DNA from: Curvibacter soli
GTDB taxonomy: Bacteria > Pseudomonadota > Gammaproteobacteria > Burkholderiales > Burkholderiaceae_C
Reading direction: 5' to 3'
DNA length: 36,461 nt
NCBI RefSeq assembly: GCF_029211125.1
Contig: NZ_JARGEN010000010.1
Span: 1-36,461 of the forward strand
In this document: positions 1-8,356 of the stretch, in pieces
Layout: the number at the start of each line of letters is the position of its first letter
Numbering within the stretch: position 1 is the first letter of the stretch
Program-made: the position numbers and the translations under genes
The notes under the pieces: generated by a model
Database searches by the model: none
The model's input: only the letters and a program-made list of their open reading frames with translations
Told to the model about the DNA's origin: nothing

Positions 1-51
1 GCGAAAACAAAGACATGTGCCATTTATCGCGCTTTTTAGCGCTCATTTATC

Positions 52-249
52 TCAGCGCGCTTCAGCAGGGGTGCCGGCGGGTCGGGCCGCGCTTGCACGC
101 CGCAGCGCGTCGGTGGCCACTTGCCACGCCTGCCGGGCCTCGGCCGAATCGCAGGCCGTGTGCAGCACGAAGGTCAGTTCATCCAGCGCGGCAATGGCCG
201 CTGCGACGGCGGCAGCCAGTTCTTGGAGACGTGGATCGTCAGCGTCCAT
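52..249 (-). CDS. Small hypothetical protein, about 65 residues
   Basis: I do not recognise the family. The product is acidic to neutral and rich in alanine, with two probable amphipathic helices (LQELAAAVAAAIAALDELTF and an Ala/Arg-rich C-terminal helix) and one cysteine. The composition looks like a real helical protein rather than an antisense shadow. Three in-frame ATG codons are possible (first bases 270, 261 and 249). I chose 249 because a GGGA lies about seven bases before it and the others have no ribosome binding site. It follows trpS on the same strand and may be the last gene of that operon. Just past its stop, at 29-42, a small GCGC stem with a four-base loop could aid transcript ending, but there is no clear T-tract. 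The function is unknown. Confidence 0.5.
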   Translation of the reverse strand: MDADDPRLQELAAAVAAAIAALDELTFVLHTACDSAEARQAWQVATDALRRASAARPAGTPAEAR

Positions 250-349
250 GGTGAATCCCATTATGGACATGGCGGCGCCGCGCCGCAATGCGGCATGCGT
301 GCGGCAGCGGTGAGAATTGGTAAGCCTTGTCGGCGGGGCGGTGCGCGCC

Positions 350-1645
350 TCAGTCCGCGGCGGACTGCAGCGCCCGCAGCGCGTCGGCGATCTCGCCGGG
401 CGTGGCGTCGGCCACGGGTGCCAGCCGGCCCGTGGCGGCTTCCAGGCCCTGCTGCTGCAGGTCCGCGATGCACTGGCCCGCCTCGCGCGGCGAATCGAAA
501 GCCAGGCTCTGCAGCAGCACCTTGCCATGTGGCGACACGAGCTTGAAGTAGAACTTGCCGTCGCTCTCGCGGTACTGCTTGAAGGCCGGCAGCGCCGCCT
601 TGGCGGCCTTGGTGGCGGGTTGTGCCGGCACGGCGCCCAGCGCCAGGCTGCGCAGGCCCACGGCTTCGCGCAGCGTGCGCATGAAAGGCGTGGCGATGGC
701 GCGCGCCTTGGCCGCGCCGGCCTGCAGGATGGCCTCGATGCGCCGCGGGTCGGCGATCAGCGCTTCGTAGCGCGTGCGCAGCGGGGCGATCTCGCGCTCC
801 ACGCGCTCCACCAGCAACTGCTTGGCGTCGCCCCACGCGATGCCGTCGGCATAGGCCTGGCGCAGCGCCGCGGTTTCCTCTTCCGACGCGAAGGCCTGGT
901 AGATCTGGAACAGCGCCGAGCCTTCCACCTCCTTGGGCTCGCCGGGGGCGCGCGAGTCGGTCACGATGCCGGCCACGAGCCGGTGCAACTGCGCGCGCGG
1001 CGTCGAGAGTGGAATGGTGTTGTCGTAGCTCTTGCTCATCTTGCGGCCATCGAGGCCGGGCAGCGTGGCCACGTTCTCCTCGATCGCCGCTTCGGGCGGC
1101 ACCAGGTGCTCGCCGTACAGGTGGTTGAAGCGCTGCGCCATGTCGCGCGCCATCTCGATGTGCTGGATCTGATCGCGCCCCACGGGCACCTTGTGGGCGC
1201 GGAACATCAGGATGTCCGCGCCCATCAGCACCGGGTACATGAACAGGCCCGCGGTCACGTCGGCGTCGGGGTCCTCGCCGGCGGCGTTGTTCCTGTCCAC
1301 TGCGGCCTTGTAGGCGTGGGCGCGGTTGAGCAGACCCTTGCCCGTCACGCAGGTCAGCAGCCAGGTGAGCTCGGGAATCTCGGGGATGTCGGACTGGCGG
1401 TAGAACGTCACGCGCTCGGGGTCGAGCCCGGCGGCCAGCCAGCTCGCGGCGATCTCCAGCGTGGAGCGCTGGATGCGCGCCGGGTCGTCGCACTTGATGA
1501 GCGCGTGGTAGTCGGCCAGGAAGTAGAAGCTCTGCACACCGGGCGCGCGGCTCGCCGCCACCGACGGGCGGATGGAGCCGACGTAGTTGCCCAGGTGCGG
1601 CGTGCCCGTGGTGGTGATGCCGGTCAGGAAGCGGGTGGGACTCAT
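350..1645 (-). CDS. trpS: Tryptophanyl-tRNA synthetase with C-terminal DUF1508-like extension
   Basis: This cytoplasmic class I aminoacyl-tRNA synthetase charges tRNA-Trp with tryptophan using ATP. The HIGH-type signature is TPHLGNY near residues 15-21, and the second signature KMSKS is at 202-206, followed by YDN. The synthetase core ends near residue 335; most bacterial TrpS proteins are about 330-340 residues, but this one has 431. The added segment has a linker (about 340-353) and a domain at about 354-400 (FKQYRESDGKFYFKLV, then LLQS, then SPREAG). That domain resembles the YegP/DUF1508 fold (beta strands with an FYF/FRF core). I have the impression that similar extensions occur in other betaproteobacterial TrpS, but cannot check. 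It lies 39 bases downstream of the M50 protease gene on the same strand. The start is supported by family alignment (MSPTRFLTGI). Confidence 0.96.
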   Translation of the reverse strand: MSPTRFLTGITTTGTPHLGNYVGSIRPSVAASRAPGVQSFYFLADYHALIKCDDPARIQRSTLEIAASWLAAGLDPERVTFYRQSDIPEIPELTWLLTCVTGKGLLNRAHAYKAAVDRNNAAGEDPDADVTAGLFMYPVLMGADILMFRAHKVPVGRDQIQHIEMARDMAQRFNHLYGEHLVPPEAAIEENVATLPGLDGRKMSKSYDNTIPLSTPRAQLHRLVAGIVTDSRAPGEPKEVEGSALFQIYQAFASEEETAALRQAYADGIAWGDAKQLLVERVEREIAPLRTRYEALIADPRRIEAILQAGAAKARAIATPFMRTLREAVGLRSLALGAVPAQPATKAAKAALPAFKQYRESDGKFYFKLVSPHGKVLLQSLAFDSPREAGQCIADLQQQGLEAATGRLAPVADATPGEIADALRALQSAAD

Positions 1646-1684
1646 GGTGTCGGGACAATCTCTGCGAAAGAAAGAGGGCGCGCG

Positions 1685-2353
1685 TCAGCCGAGCAGCAGC
1701 CGCAGCGGCACGAGCAGCAGGTTCAGCGCCGCGTAGCCCACGGTTATCAGGGGCCGCAGCCACAGCGTACCCACGACGCCCGCGATGACCAGCCCCATGA
1801 CGATGAAGAAGCCGTAGGGCTCGATGCGCGAGACGAACTGCGCCTGCTTCCACGGCAGCAGGCCCACGAGCACGCGCCCGCCGTCGAGCGGCGGCAGCGG
1901 GAACAGGTTGAAGGCCCACATGACGAGGTTGGTCAGGATGCCCGCGCGCGCCATCTCGATGAAGAAGCGCTCCTGCACGCCCAGCGCGGCCAGCACGACC
2001 AGCAGCACGGCCCAGAGCAGCGCCTGCACGAAGTTGGACGCCGGCCCCGCCAGCGCCACCCAGACCATGTCGCGCTTGGGGTGGCGCAGGCGGCCGAAGT
2101 TGACCGGCACCGGCTTGGCGTAGCCGAACAGGAAGGTGCCAGAGGTGGCGAAGTACAGCAGCAGCGGCATCGCGATGGTGCCGATGGGGTCGATGTGCTT
2201 GATGGGGTTGAGCGTCACGCGCCCCTGCACGTAGGCGGTGTCGTCGCCGAAGTGCCGGGCCACGTAGCCATGCGCGGCTTCATGCAGCGTGATCGCGAAC
2301 AGCACGGGCAGGGCATAGATGAGTACGGTTTGGATGAGAGAGGATAAGTCCAC
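1685..2353 (-). CDS. Site-2 protease family (M50) membrane metalloprotease
   Basis: This is an integral-membrane zinc peptidase of the short M50 type, 222 residues, without the PDZ domains of RseP. The zinc site HEAAH lies at about residues 23-27 inside the first hydrophobic segment, and the third-ligand motif PLPPLDGGRVL lies in the C-terminal half. There are about five to six hydrophobic segments. The start is GTG preceded by a run of G that can act as ribosome binding site; the next in-frame methionine would remove the zinc motif. The gene probably forms an operon with trpS. The substrate is unknown. This compact class is widespread next to trpS in related bacteria, which is my recollection rather than something shown here. 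Confidence 0.9.
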   Translation of the reverse strand: MDLSSLIQTVLIYALPVLFAITLHEAAHGYVARHFGDDTAYVQGRVTLNPIKHIDPIGTIAMPLLLYFATSGTFLFGYAKPVPVNFGRLRHPKRDMVWVALAGPASNFVQALLWAVLLVVLAALGVQERFFIEMARAGILTNLVMWAFNLFPLPPLDGGRVLVGLLPWKQAQFVSRIEPYGFFIVMGLVIAGVVGTLWLRPLITVGYAALNLLLVPLRLLLG

Positions 2354-2745
2354 CCCCGGATTGTCTCAGACTGACTGACGGGCCACGCCGGCGCTCCGGT
2401 CCTGCGGCGGGCAGGGACAAATCGTTGGTAGGATCGCTCGTCCGAGACCGGGTGCCTGGACGCGAACGCGGCATGCAAATAACGGCATATAAACCTGGAA
2501 ACAGCAGTTGACCGCTTCGTATCCCTTGCCAGGCCGCATGAAATCGAGCGTTGACGGCTTCGATGGGGTTCGCCTCGTGGGTGAGAGCGCTATGCACCTG
2601 CCAGCACCGCGCTCGGCGCGCCATGCGGCGTTGCTCCTCCTTGCGGGCAGTAGCCCGCCGCGTCGTCGCGTCTTGCCTGGCACCCCGATCACGGCACCGG
2701 CAGGCGCATCCAACTGCCGTTTCCAGGATAAAAGGAGATGACGCC
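2354..2745. other. Gene-free divergent interval before the chemotaxis receptor gene
   Basis: This 392-base stretch separates the divergent M50 protease and chemotaxis receptor genes. Short open frames cross it in several phases, but they are arginine/proline-rich and have no plausible ribosome binding sites, so I do not call them. Bases 2470-2500 are relatively AT-rich and may hold promoter elements, but no convincing -35/-10 pair or flagellar sigma-28 pattern is visible. The 3' part holds a 24-base hairpin repeat (2697-2720), listed separately, and a strong AAAGGAGA ribosome binding site at 2731-2738 that fixes the receptor start. Confidence 0.5.
2697..2720 (+). repeat. 24-bp hairpin repeat, copy 1 (leader of the receptor gene)
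   Basis: An exact 24-base match to 32162-32185. It holds the inverted repeat CGGCAG-N10-CTGCCG, so it can fold as a six-base-pair hairpin with a ten-base loop. It ends 25 bases before the ATG of the methyl-accepting chemotaxis gene, just upstream of the ribosome binding site. Confidence 0.8.
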
Positions 2746-3984
2746 ATGAGATGGGGCCGACTGCAGATTGGGACACGCCTGGTGATGGCGTTCGGCGCGC
2801 TGGCGCTGATAGCCGTGGCGCTGATAGCCGTGGCGCTCGCGGGCATCGGCCAGGTACAGGAGGCGCACCACGCGGCCCTGCGCATCGGCGGCCTGCCCGA
2901 GGGGCATCACGCCGCGCTCCAGGCCGCGCTCGCGGGCGCCGAGGACAGGCTGGCGAGCGTGCGGCTGTGGATCGCGGGGCTGGGGGGCGCCGTGCTCGTG
3001 GTGGCGCTGGCGGCCTTCGTGCTGCTGCGCAACGGCATCGTGCGCCCACTCGGCCAGGCCATCCTGATCGCCGAGACCGTGGCCGCGGGCGACCTGAGCC
3101 AGGAATTCTCCACCGACCTGGAGGGCGACTTCGGACGCCTGCTCGGCGCGCTCGGCACCATGGAGGACACCCTCACCGAACTGGTGGCGCGCATCAAGCA
3201 GTCGAGCGACGCGATCGTCGTCTCCGCCGGCGAGATCGACGCCGGCAACGGCGACCTCGCGCGCCGCACGCGCGAGCAGGCGGGCGCGCTGGCCGATACC
3301 GTGTCCAGCATGGATCAGCTCACCGCCACCGTGCGCGAGAACGCCGGGCGAGCGCGCTCGGCCAGCGGCCTGGCCGTTGACGCCTCGGCCACGGCCGGGC
3401 GCGGCGGCGCCGTGGTGGGCGAGGTGGTGCAGACCATGCAGGCCATCAGCGGCAGTTCGCACCGCATCGTGGACATCATCCAGGTCATCGAAGGCATCGC
3501 GTTCCAGACCAACATCCTGGCACTCAACGCCGCCGTCGAGGCCGCGCGCGCGGGCGAGCAGGGCCGGGGCTTCGCTGTGGTGGCCAGCGAGGTGGGCAAC
3601 CTCGCGCAGCGCAGCGCCGTGGCCGCGCGCGAGATCAAGGCACTGATCCAGCAGTCGGTGGAGCAGGTGGAAAGCGGCGCGGGCCTGGTGGGCCAGGCCG
3701 GCAAGACCATGGAGGAGATCGTGCGCGCCGTGGGCCAGGTGAGCACGCTGCTGGGCGAAATATCGCAGGCGCTGCAGGCGCAGAGCGAGGACATCGCCCA
3801 CGTCAACCAGGCCGTGGCCCACATGGACGGCGCCACCCAGCAGAATGCATCCCTGGTGCAGCAGGCGGCGCAGGCCGCGTCGGCCCTCGCCGGGCGCGCG
3901 CGCGACCTGCAGCAGGCCGTGGGCGCGTTCAAGCTCGACGATGACGAGCCCCCGCACGCCGCCTCGCGCCTGGCGAACTATTAG
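2746..3984 (+). CDS. Methyl-accepting chemotaxis protein with minimal periplasmic domain
   Basis: This inner-membrane chemoreceptor would signal to CheA/CheW. TM1 is at about residues 13-35, TM2 at about 74-95, a HAMP-like region at about 96-148, and the cytoplasmic signalling hairpin follows with tip [17 protein letters not shown] at about 250-266. Only about 38 residues lie between TM1 and TM2, where a four-helix-bundle sensor of about 150 residues is usual, so ligand sensing is probably lost or changed. TM1 contains a perfect 15-base tandem duplication (2803-2817 and 2818-2832) encoding ALIAV twice. The tip-proximal motif reads [10 protein letters not shown], with glycine at residue 284 where arginine is nearly invariant (EVRxLAxRS). 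No C-terminal CheR-binding pentapeptide is seen. The AAAGGAGA at 2731-2738 fixes the start. The stop overlaps the convergent yciO stop. Confidence 0.93.
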   Translation: MRWGRLQIGTRLVMAFGALALIAVALIAVALAGIGQVQEAHHAALRIGGLPEGHHAALQAALAGAEDRLASVRLWIAGLGGAVLVVALAAFVLLRNGIVRPLGQAILIAETVAAGDLSQEFSTDLEGDFGRLLGALGTMEDTLTELVARIKQSSDAIVVSAGEIDAGNGDLARRTREQAGALADTVSSMDQLTATVRENAGRARSASGLAVDASATAGRGGAVVGEVVQTMQAISGSSHRIVDIIQVIEGIAFQTNILALNAAVEAARAGEQGRGFAVVASEVGNLAQRSAVAAREIKALIQQSVEQVESGAGLVGQAGKTMEEIVRAVGQVSTLLGEISQALQAQSEDIAHVNQAVAHMDGATQQNASLVQQAAQAASALAGRARDLQQAVGAFKLDDDEPPHAASRLANY

Positions 3985-4616
3985 AGCCCCAGGGCTTCGA
4001 GGCTGCCGCGCCCCTGGCGCACGAGCACCGGCTCGCCGCCGCTTTCCATGGGCGTGAGGTCGATCACCGTGGTGGGCTCGTGCGGGCAGGCGCCGGCATC
4101 GACCACCGCGTCGATCTGGTGCTCGTAGCGGGCGCGGATCTCCTGCGGGTCGTTGAGCGGCTCGCTCTCGCCGGCAGGAATCAGCGTGGTGGCCAGCAGC
4201 GGCGCGCCCAGCAGCCCCAGCAGTATCTGCAGGCCCTTGCGGTCGGGCACGCGCAGGCCGATGGTCTTGCGCTGCGGGTGGCTCACGCGGCGCGGCACTT
4301 CCTTGGTGGCGTCCAGGATGAAGGTGTAGGGGCCGGGCGTGGCGAGCTTGAGCAGCCGGTACTGCCGGTTGTCCACGCGCGCGTAGCCCGCCAGTTCGGC
4401 CAGGTCGCGGCACAGCAGCGTGAGGTGGTGCTTCTCGTCCATCTGGCGGATGCGGCGCAGCCGGTCCGCGGCGGCCTTGTCGTCGAGCCGGCAGACCAGC
4501 GCGTAGCTCGAATCCGTGGGTACGGCGGCCACGCCGCCGTGGGCGATCAGCTCGGCGGCCTGGCGCAGCAGGCGCGGCTGGGGGTTGTCGGGATGGACCT
4601 CGAAGTACTGCGCCAT
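3981..4616 (-). CDS. yciO: YciO-type YrdC/Sua5 family protein
   Basis: The 211-residue product belongs to the YrdC/Sua5 fold (L-threonylcarbamoyladenylate synthase superfamily), which binds double-stranded RNA or nucleotides. The N-terminal [18 protein letters not shown] motif corresponds to the conserved PTDTVYGL-type site, and KKxxR-like basic residues are replaced here by [14 protein letters not shown] as in the YciO subgroup. YciO is distinct from TsaC/Sua5, and its role in t6A synthesis is weak or unclear. It lies nine bases after the PHP-family gene rnm on the same strand, matching the rnm-yciO pair of Escherichia coli, so co-transcription is likely. Its stop codon overlaps that of the convergent receptor gene over 3981-3984. 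Confidence 0.9.
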   Translation of the reverse strand: MAQYFEVHPDNPQPRLLRQAAELIAHGGVAAVPTDSSYALVCRLDDKAAADRLRRIRQMDEKHHLTLLCRDLAELAGYARVDNRQYRLLKLATPGPYTFILDATKEVPRRVSHPQRKTIGLRVPDRKGLQILLGLLGAPLLATTLIPAGESEPLNDPQEIRARYEHQIDAVVDAGACPHEPTTVIDLTPMESGGEPVLVRQGRGSLEALGL

Positions 4617-4625
4617 GGGCCCGGG

Positions 4626-5486
4626 TCAATGCTGGATGCGGTCGGCCAGCAAGGTCCAGACGGGCGTCAGGCCATCGGGCAGCGGCGGCAACTGCCCCAG
4701 GTCGGTATGCGATTCGTCGGGGCTGTGAAAGTCGCTGCCGCGCGATGCGGCCAAGCCGAATTCGCGCGCCATGCCGGCGTAGGTCGCGTATTCGGCGGGC
4801 GTGTGGCTGCCGGTAACCACCTCCACGCCCTGGCCGCCATGGGCCTTGAATTCGGTGAACAGCGCGTACTCTTCGTTGGCCGTCAACTTGTAGCGCCCCG
4901 GGTGTGCGATCACCGCCATGCCGCCGGCCTGCGTGATCCACGCCACCGCGTCGCGCAGGCTGGCCCAGCGGTGCGGCACGAAACCGGGCTTGCCATCGGC
5001 CAGGTACTTGCGGAAGACCTCCGCCGTGTCCTTGCAGAAGCCGGCTTCGACCAGGTAGCGCGCGAAATGCGTGCGCGATATCAGCTCGGGGTTGCCCACG
5101 TACTTCAGCGCACCCTCGTAGGCGCCCGGAATGCCCACGGCGGCGAGCTGCGCGGCTATCTCATGCGCGCGCTGGCCGCGACCCCCGCGCGTGTCGAACA
5201 GGCCCTGGGCCATGCGCGGGTCTTCGGCATCGAAGCCCAGACCCACGATGTGCACCGTTTCGCTTGCGAAGGTGACGGAAATTTCCACGCCCGAGAGATA
5301 GCCGATGCCCGCCGCACGCGCGGCGGCGGCGGCGCGGCGCTGGCCACCGATCTCGTCATGGTCGGTCAGCGCCCACAGCGTGACGCCGTTGGCCTGGGCG
5401 CGCGCTGCCAGTTCCTCGGGCGTCAGCGTGCCGTCGGACACCACGGAGTGGCAGTGCAGGTCGGCGTTGATGGGCAGGGTGGACAT
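4626..5486 (-). CDS. rnm: PHP-domain phosphoesterase, RNase AM / YciV family
   Basis: This is a 286-residue metal-dependent phosphoesterase of the polymerase-and-histidinol-phosphatase (PHP) superfamily. Visible metal-ligand motifs are DLHCHSVVSDG (residues 9-19), LTDHDE, SGVEIS, an IAHPGR segment, and the C-terminal GSDFHS. The E. coli homologue (Rnm, formerly YciV/TrpH) is a 3',5'-nucleoside bisphosphate phosphatase and 5'-3' exoribonuclease that matures 5' ends of rRNAs, so a cytoplasmic RNA-processing role is inferred. Length agrees with the family. It heads the pair rnm-yciO. The upstream region 5487-5620 contains a dispersed repeat and no gene. Confidence 0.9.
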   Translation of the reverse strand: MSTLPINADLHCHSVVSDGTLTPEELAARAQANGVTLWALTDHDEIGGQRRAAAAARAAGIGYLSGVEISVTFASETVHIVGLGFDAEDPRMAQGLFDTRGGRGQRAHEIAAQLAAVGIPGAYEGALKYVGNPELISRTHFARYLVEAGFCKDTAEVFRKYLADGKPGFVPHRWASLRDAVAWITQAGGMAVIAHPGRYKLTANEEYALFTEFKAHGGQGVEVVTGSHTPAEYATYAGMAREFGLAASRGSDFHSPDESHTDLGQLPPLPDGLTPVWTLLADRIQH

Positions 5487-5552
5487 GCATTCATTCTAGG
5501 GTGCCGGTGCATGCGCGGCGCGGCGGCACTGGAACACCCACTCTGTCAATAG

Positions 5553-5608
5553 TAGAAAGTGCCTCCAGCGCAGGTAAAACAAGCGCTGGCAGCTACGTTT
5601 TCAATAGC
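5553..5608 (+). repeat. Dispersed GCGCT-type intergenic repeat, copy R1
   Basis: Between rnm and recJ. Boxes CCAGCGCAGGTAAA (5565-5578), GCAGCTA (5589-5595) and AATAGC (5603-5608) have the same spacing as in the gspD copy at 35806-35862. CCAGCGC and GCGCTGG can form a seven-base-pair stem. The recJ stop codon lies just beyond the copy. The family is one I recognise as common between Comamonadaceae genes. Confidence 0.85.
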
Positions 5609-5620
5609 AATTTCCAAGCG

Positions 5621-7366
5621 CTACAGCTCCGCGCCTTCCACGAGGAAGCGCACGCGCCGCTGGCCCTGCCACTCGTCGGCGTCCAGCCGGAACGCCAGCG
5701 TCACCCGCGCGGGCAGCGGGTCGGTGTGGCCGAACCAGATGCCGTCCACCGGCTGGCCCTGGTGGCGCAGCTTGAGCGCCAGGTGCTTTTCGCCCACCAG
5801 GCGCTGGCTCAGCACCTCGACTTCCTCGCTGAACACGGGCGGCGCGAAGCCCTGGCCCCAGACCTCGTGGTGCAGCGTGTCCACCAGGTCGGGGCGGCGG
5901 TATTCGGGTGCCAGCGGGCCGTCGGTGTCGAGCCGGCGCGTGAGCGTGGCCGCGTCCAGCCACTCGCGCGCCACCTGCGCGAAGGCCTGCTCGAAGACCG
6001 CGAAATGCGCCTCTGCCACCGTGCAGCCCGCAGCCATGGCATGGCCGCCGAACTTCAGCAGCACACCCGGGTGGCGCTTGGCCACCAGGTCCAGTGCGTC
6101 GCGCAGATGAAAGCCCGGGATAGAGCGGCCCGAGCCCTTCAGCTCGTGCCCGCGCCCCGGCGCGCTGCTGGCGGCGAACACGAAGGCGGGCCGGTGCAGC
6201 CGGTCCTTGAGCCGCGAGGCCACGATGCCGACCACGCCCTCGTGGAAATCGGCGCCGAACACGCTGATGGCGGGCGGTGGCGGCGTGCCTTCCGCGAACA
6301 GCGATTCGGCGAGCAACAGGGCCTGCTCGCGCATGCCGCCCTCGATCTCGCGGCGCTCGCGGTTGATGGCGTCGAGCGTGCGCGCCAGCGCCTCGGCCTG
6401 CGTGGCGTCGTCGGTCAGCAGGCATTCGATGCCGATGGTCATGTCGGCCAGCCGGCCCGCCGCGTTGATGCGCGGGCCCAGGGCGAATCCGAAGTCGAAG
6501 GTGGTGGCCGCCTGCGCGCGCCGACCCGCCGCCGCGAACAGCGCCGCCATCCCCGCTGGCAGCGCGCCCGCCCGGATGCGGCGCAGGCCCTGGGCCACGA
6601 GGCGGCGGTTGTTGGCGTCGAGTTTCACCACGTCGGCGACGGTGCCGAGCGCCACCAGCGGCAGCAGGCTGTCGAGCTTGGGCTGGGGGGGCGCGCCCTG
6701 CGCGTCGCCCCGGCCCTGCAGCCGCAGTTCGCAAAACGTGCCGCGCCGGCGCAGCTCGGCGCGCAGCGCCAGCAGCACGTAGAACATCACGCCCACCCCG
6801 GCCAGGGCCTTGCTCTCGAATGCGCAGCCGGGCTGGTTGGGGTTGACGGTCACGTCCGTGGCCGGCAGCTCCGCGCCGGGCAGGTGGTGGTCGGTGACCA
6901 GCACCGCCAGGCCCAGCGCGCGCGCCGCGGCCACGCCGTCCACGCTGGCGATGCCGTTGTCCACGGTGACCAGCAGATCGGCGCCGCGCGCCTTCACGCG
7001 CCCGGCGATCGCGGGCGTCAACCCATAGCCGTCCACCACGCGGTCGGGCACCAGGTAGTCGACGTGGCGCGCGCCCAGCAGCCGCAGGCCGCGCACGGCG
7101 ACGGCGCAGGCGGTGGCGCCGTCGCAGTCGTAGTCGGCCACGATGCATATGCGCTGGTCCGCCGCAATGGCGTCGGCCAGCAGCGCGGCGGCCTCGGGTG
7201 CGCCCTTCAGGCCGGCGGGCGGCAGCAGGCGGGCCAGGCCGTCGTCGAGTTCGTCGGCGCCATAGACGCCGCGCGCGGCGAACAGTCGCGCCAGCAAGGG
7301 GTGTACGCCGGCCTGCTCCAGCGCCCAGGCGGCGCGGGGCGGAACGTCTCTTGCAATGATTTTCAT
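5621..7366 (-). CDS. recJ: Single-stranded-DNA-specific 5'-3' exonuclease RecJ
   Basis: RecJ degrades single-stranded DNA 5' to 3' in RecF-pathway recombination, mismatch repair and base-excision repair. DHH-family motifs are clear: VADYDCDGATA (about residues 76-86), TVDNG, VTDHHLPG, ALGTVADVV, GPRINAAGRL, then the DHHA1 motif GGHAMAAG and a C-terminal OB-fold region. The 581-residue length is normal. The start MKIIARDVPPR fits the family and overlaps the stop of the upstream RpfE-like gene by ATGA (7363-7366), so the two are translationally coupled. The longer frame reaching 7477 only reads into the upstream gene. The stop lies at the edge of dispersed repeat R1. Confidence 0.97.
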   Translation of the reverse strand: MKIIARDVPPRAAWALEQAGVHPLLARLFAARGVYGADELDDGLARLLPPAGLKGAPEAAALLADAIAADQRICIVADYDCDGATACAVAVRGLRLLGARHVDYLVPDRVVDGYGLTPAIAGRVKARGADLLVTVDNGIASVDGVAAARALGLAVLVTDHHLPGAELPATDVTVNPNQPGCAFESKALAGVGVMFYVLLALRAELRRRGTFCELRLQGRGDAQGAPPQPKLDSLLPLVALGTVADVVKLDANNRRLVAQGLRRIRAGALPAGMAALFAAAGRRAQAATTFDFGFALGPRINAAGRLADMTIGIECLLTDDATQAEALARTLDAINRERREIEGGMREQALLLAESLFAEGTPPPPAISVFGADFHEGVVGIVASRLKDRLHRPAFVFAASSAPGRGHELKGSGRSIPGFHLRDALDLVAKRHPGVLLKFGGHAMAAGCTVAEAHFAVFEQAFAQVAREWLDAATLTRRLDTDGPLAPEYRRPDLVDTLHHEVWGQGFAPPVFSEEVEVLSQRLVGEKHLALKLRHQGQPVDGIWFGHTDPLPARVTLAFRLDADEWQGQRRVRFLVEGAEL

Positions 7367-8319
7367 AGCGTATGCAGCAGGTCCGTATTGCGCTGGGGGC
7401 TGATTCTTGTCTTCAGCCGCTGCCACCAGCCGGCGGCAGGCGGCGTGTCGAAGCTCTGCGCCGCGCGCTCGCCGCACAGCGTGAGCCGCACCGGCGCGCC
7501 CTGCCGCGACTGCGCCAGCAGCCAGGCGCAGCTATCGGCATCCACCGCGCGCCAGGCCTGGGCGCGTGCGGCGGGCTCTGCGGCGGCGGCGTACAGGCGG
7601 CGCTCCACCTTGAAGCCGGGCCGCGCGGGTGGCAGCGCGTCGAGCGCGCCCGCGCCCACGACCCAGAACGCGTTGACGGGCAGCAGGCCCTGGCGCATGC
7701 GCTCGTCGTTGAGCGGCAGGGTGTAGAACAGCATCTGCATTTCGCTGTGCAGCCGCTGCAGCAGCAGCGCGGCGGGCGAGCGGTCGGCCTGCGGGCCGGT
7801 GATCCAGGGCTTCACGTCGCGGCCCGCCACGCGGTCGATCGACACGCAGCGCAGGCGACGCAGCGGCTCGCCCACGGCCAGCCAGGCGCCAGGCATGGCC
7901 GACGCGCGCAGTGCGATGCCGTCTTCCGCGAAGTAGGGCTGCATGGCGGCCAGCAGCGTGTCCGACGCGGCAGTGTCGAGCGTCAGCGCACCGGGCCCGG
8001 CCATGACGAGGTGGTCCATGCCCATCTGCCAGTGGCAGGCCTTGATCCAGGCGCAGGGCTGGCCCGCGGTGCGGGTTTCGAGCGCGGCCCAGGGGGTGTG
8101 CCCCGGCGCGCCGGGCAGGCCCATGGCGCGCGCCACGGCGACCTCGTGCGGCATTGCGGGGCTGTCCTCGTCTAGCGCGATGCGCTCGCCGGGCGCCAGC
8201 ACGCGCAGCAACTGGCGCAGCGCGGGCAGCTCCGGCAGCTCCGGCGCAAGGCTGGCGACCCCGTCGGGGCCGGGCGGCAGCACGGCGCCGGGAATCAGCA
8301 GGTGGCACGGATCGGGCAT
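7363..8319 (-). CDS. RpfE-like conserved protein upstream of recJ
   Basis: The 318-residue product resembles the uncharacterised family that includes Xanthomonas RpfE and proteins sometimes labelled phosphoglycerate-mutase-like in Burkholderiales. I base this on the position directly before recJ and on recalled features such as CAWIKACHWQMGMDHLVM and FWVVGAGAL; I see no metal-binding or catalytic motif that would prove an enzyme. There is no signal peptide or membrane segment, so it is probably cytoplasmic. The start MPDPCHLLIPGA (first base 8319) is preferred over the upstream methionine at 8367, which would translate a nine-base tandem repeat as SRT triplets. The stop overlaps the recJ start (ATGA). 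Confidence 0.72.
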   Translation of the reverse strand: MPDPCHLLIPGAVLPPGPDGVASLAPELPELPALRQLLRVLAPGERIALDEDSPAMPHEVAVARAMGLPGAPGHTPWAALETRTAGQPCAWIKACHWQMGMDHLVMAGPGALTLDTAASDTLLAAMQPYFAEDGIALRASAMPGAWLAVGEPLRRLRCVSIDRVAGRDVKPWITGPQADRSPAALLLQRLHSEMQMLFYTLPLNDERMRQGLLPVNAFWVVGAGALDALPPARPGFKVERRLYAAAAEPAARAQAWRAVDADSCAWLLAQSRQGAPVRLTLCGERAAQSFDTPPAAGWWQRLKTRISPQRNTDLLHTL

Positions 8320-8329
8320 GGGGCCTATT

Positions 8330-8356
8330 GTCCGGGATGTCCGGGATGTCCTGGAT
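8330..8356 (+). repeat. Three tandem 9-bp units
   Basis: GTCCGGGAT occurs twice in a row (8330-8338, 8339-8347), followed by GTCCTGGAT (8348-8356). It lies 11-37 bases upstream of the RpfE-like start codon, in the short gap after the EAL-domain gene. The copy number could vary by slippage, and being in the leader it could affect expression of the RpfE-like gene and recJ. Confidence 0.8.

Noticed and set aside
317-2347. Long plus-strand open frame (676 codons) across trpS and the M50 gene
   Set aside because: It is antisense to two clear genes, rich in Arg/Gly/His, and lacks a ribosome binding site; high GC explains the missing stops.
2508-2741. 77-residue frame upstream of the chemoreceptor
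   Set aside because: Arg/Pro-rich, ends in the receptor leader, overlaps the hairpin repeat and has no ribosome binding site.
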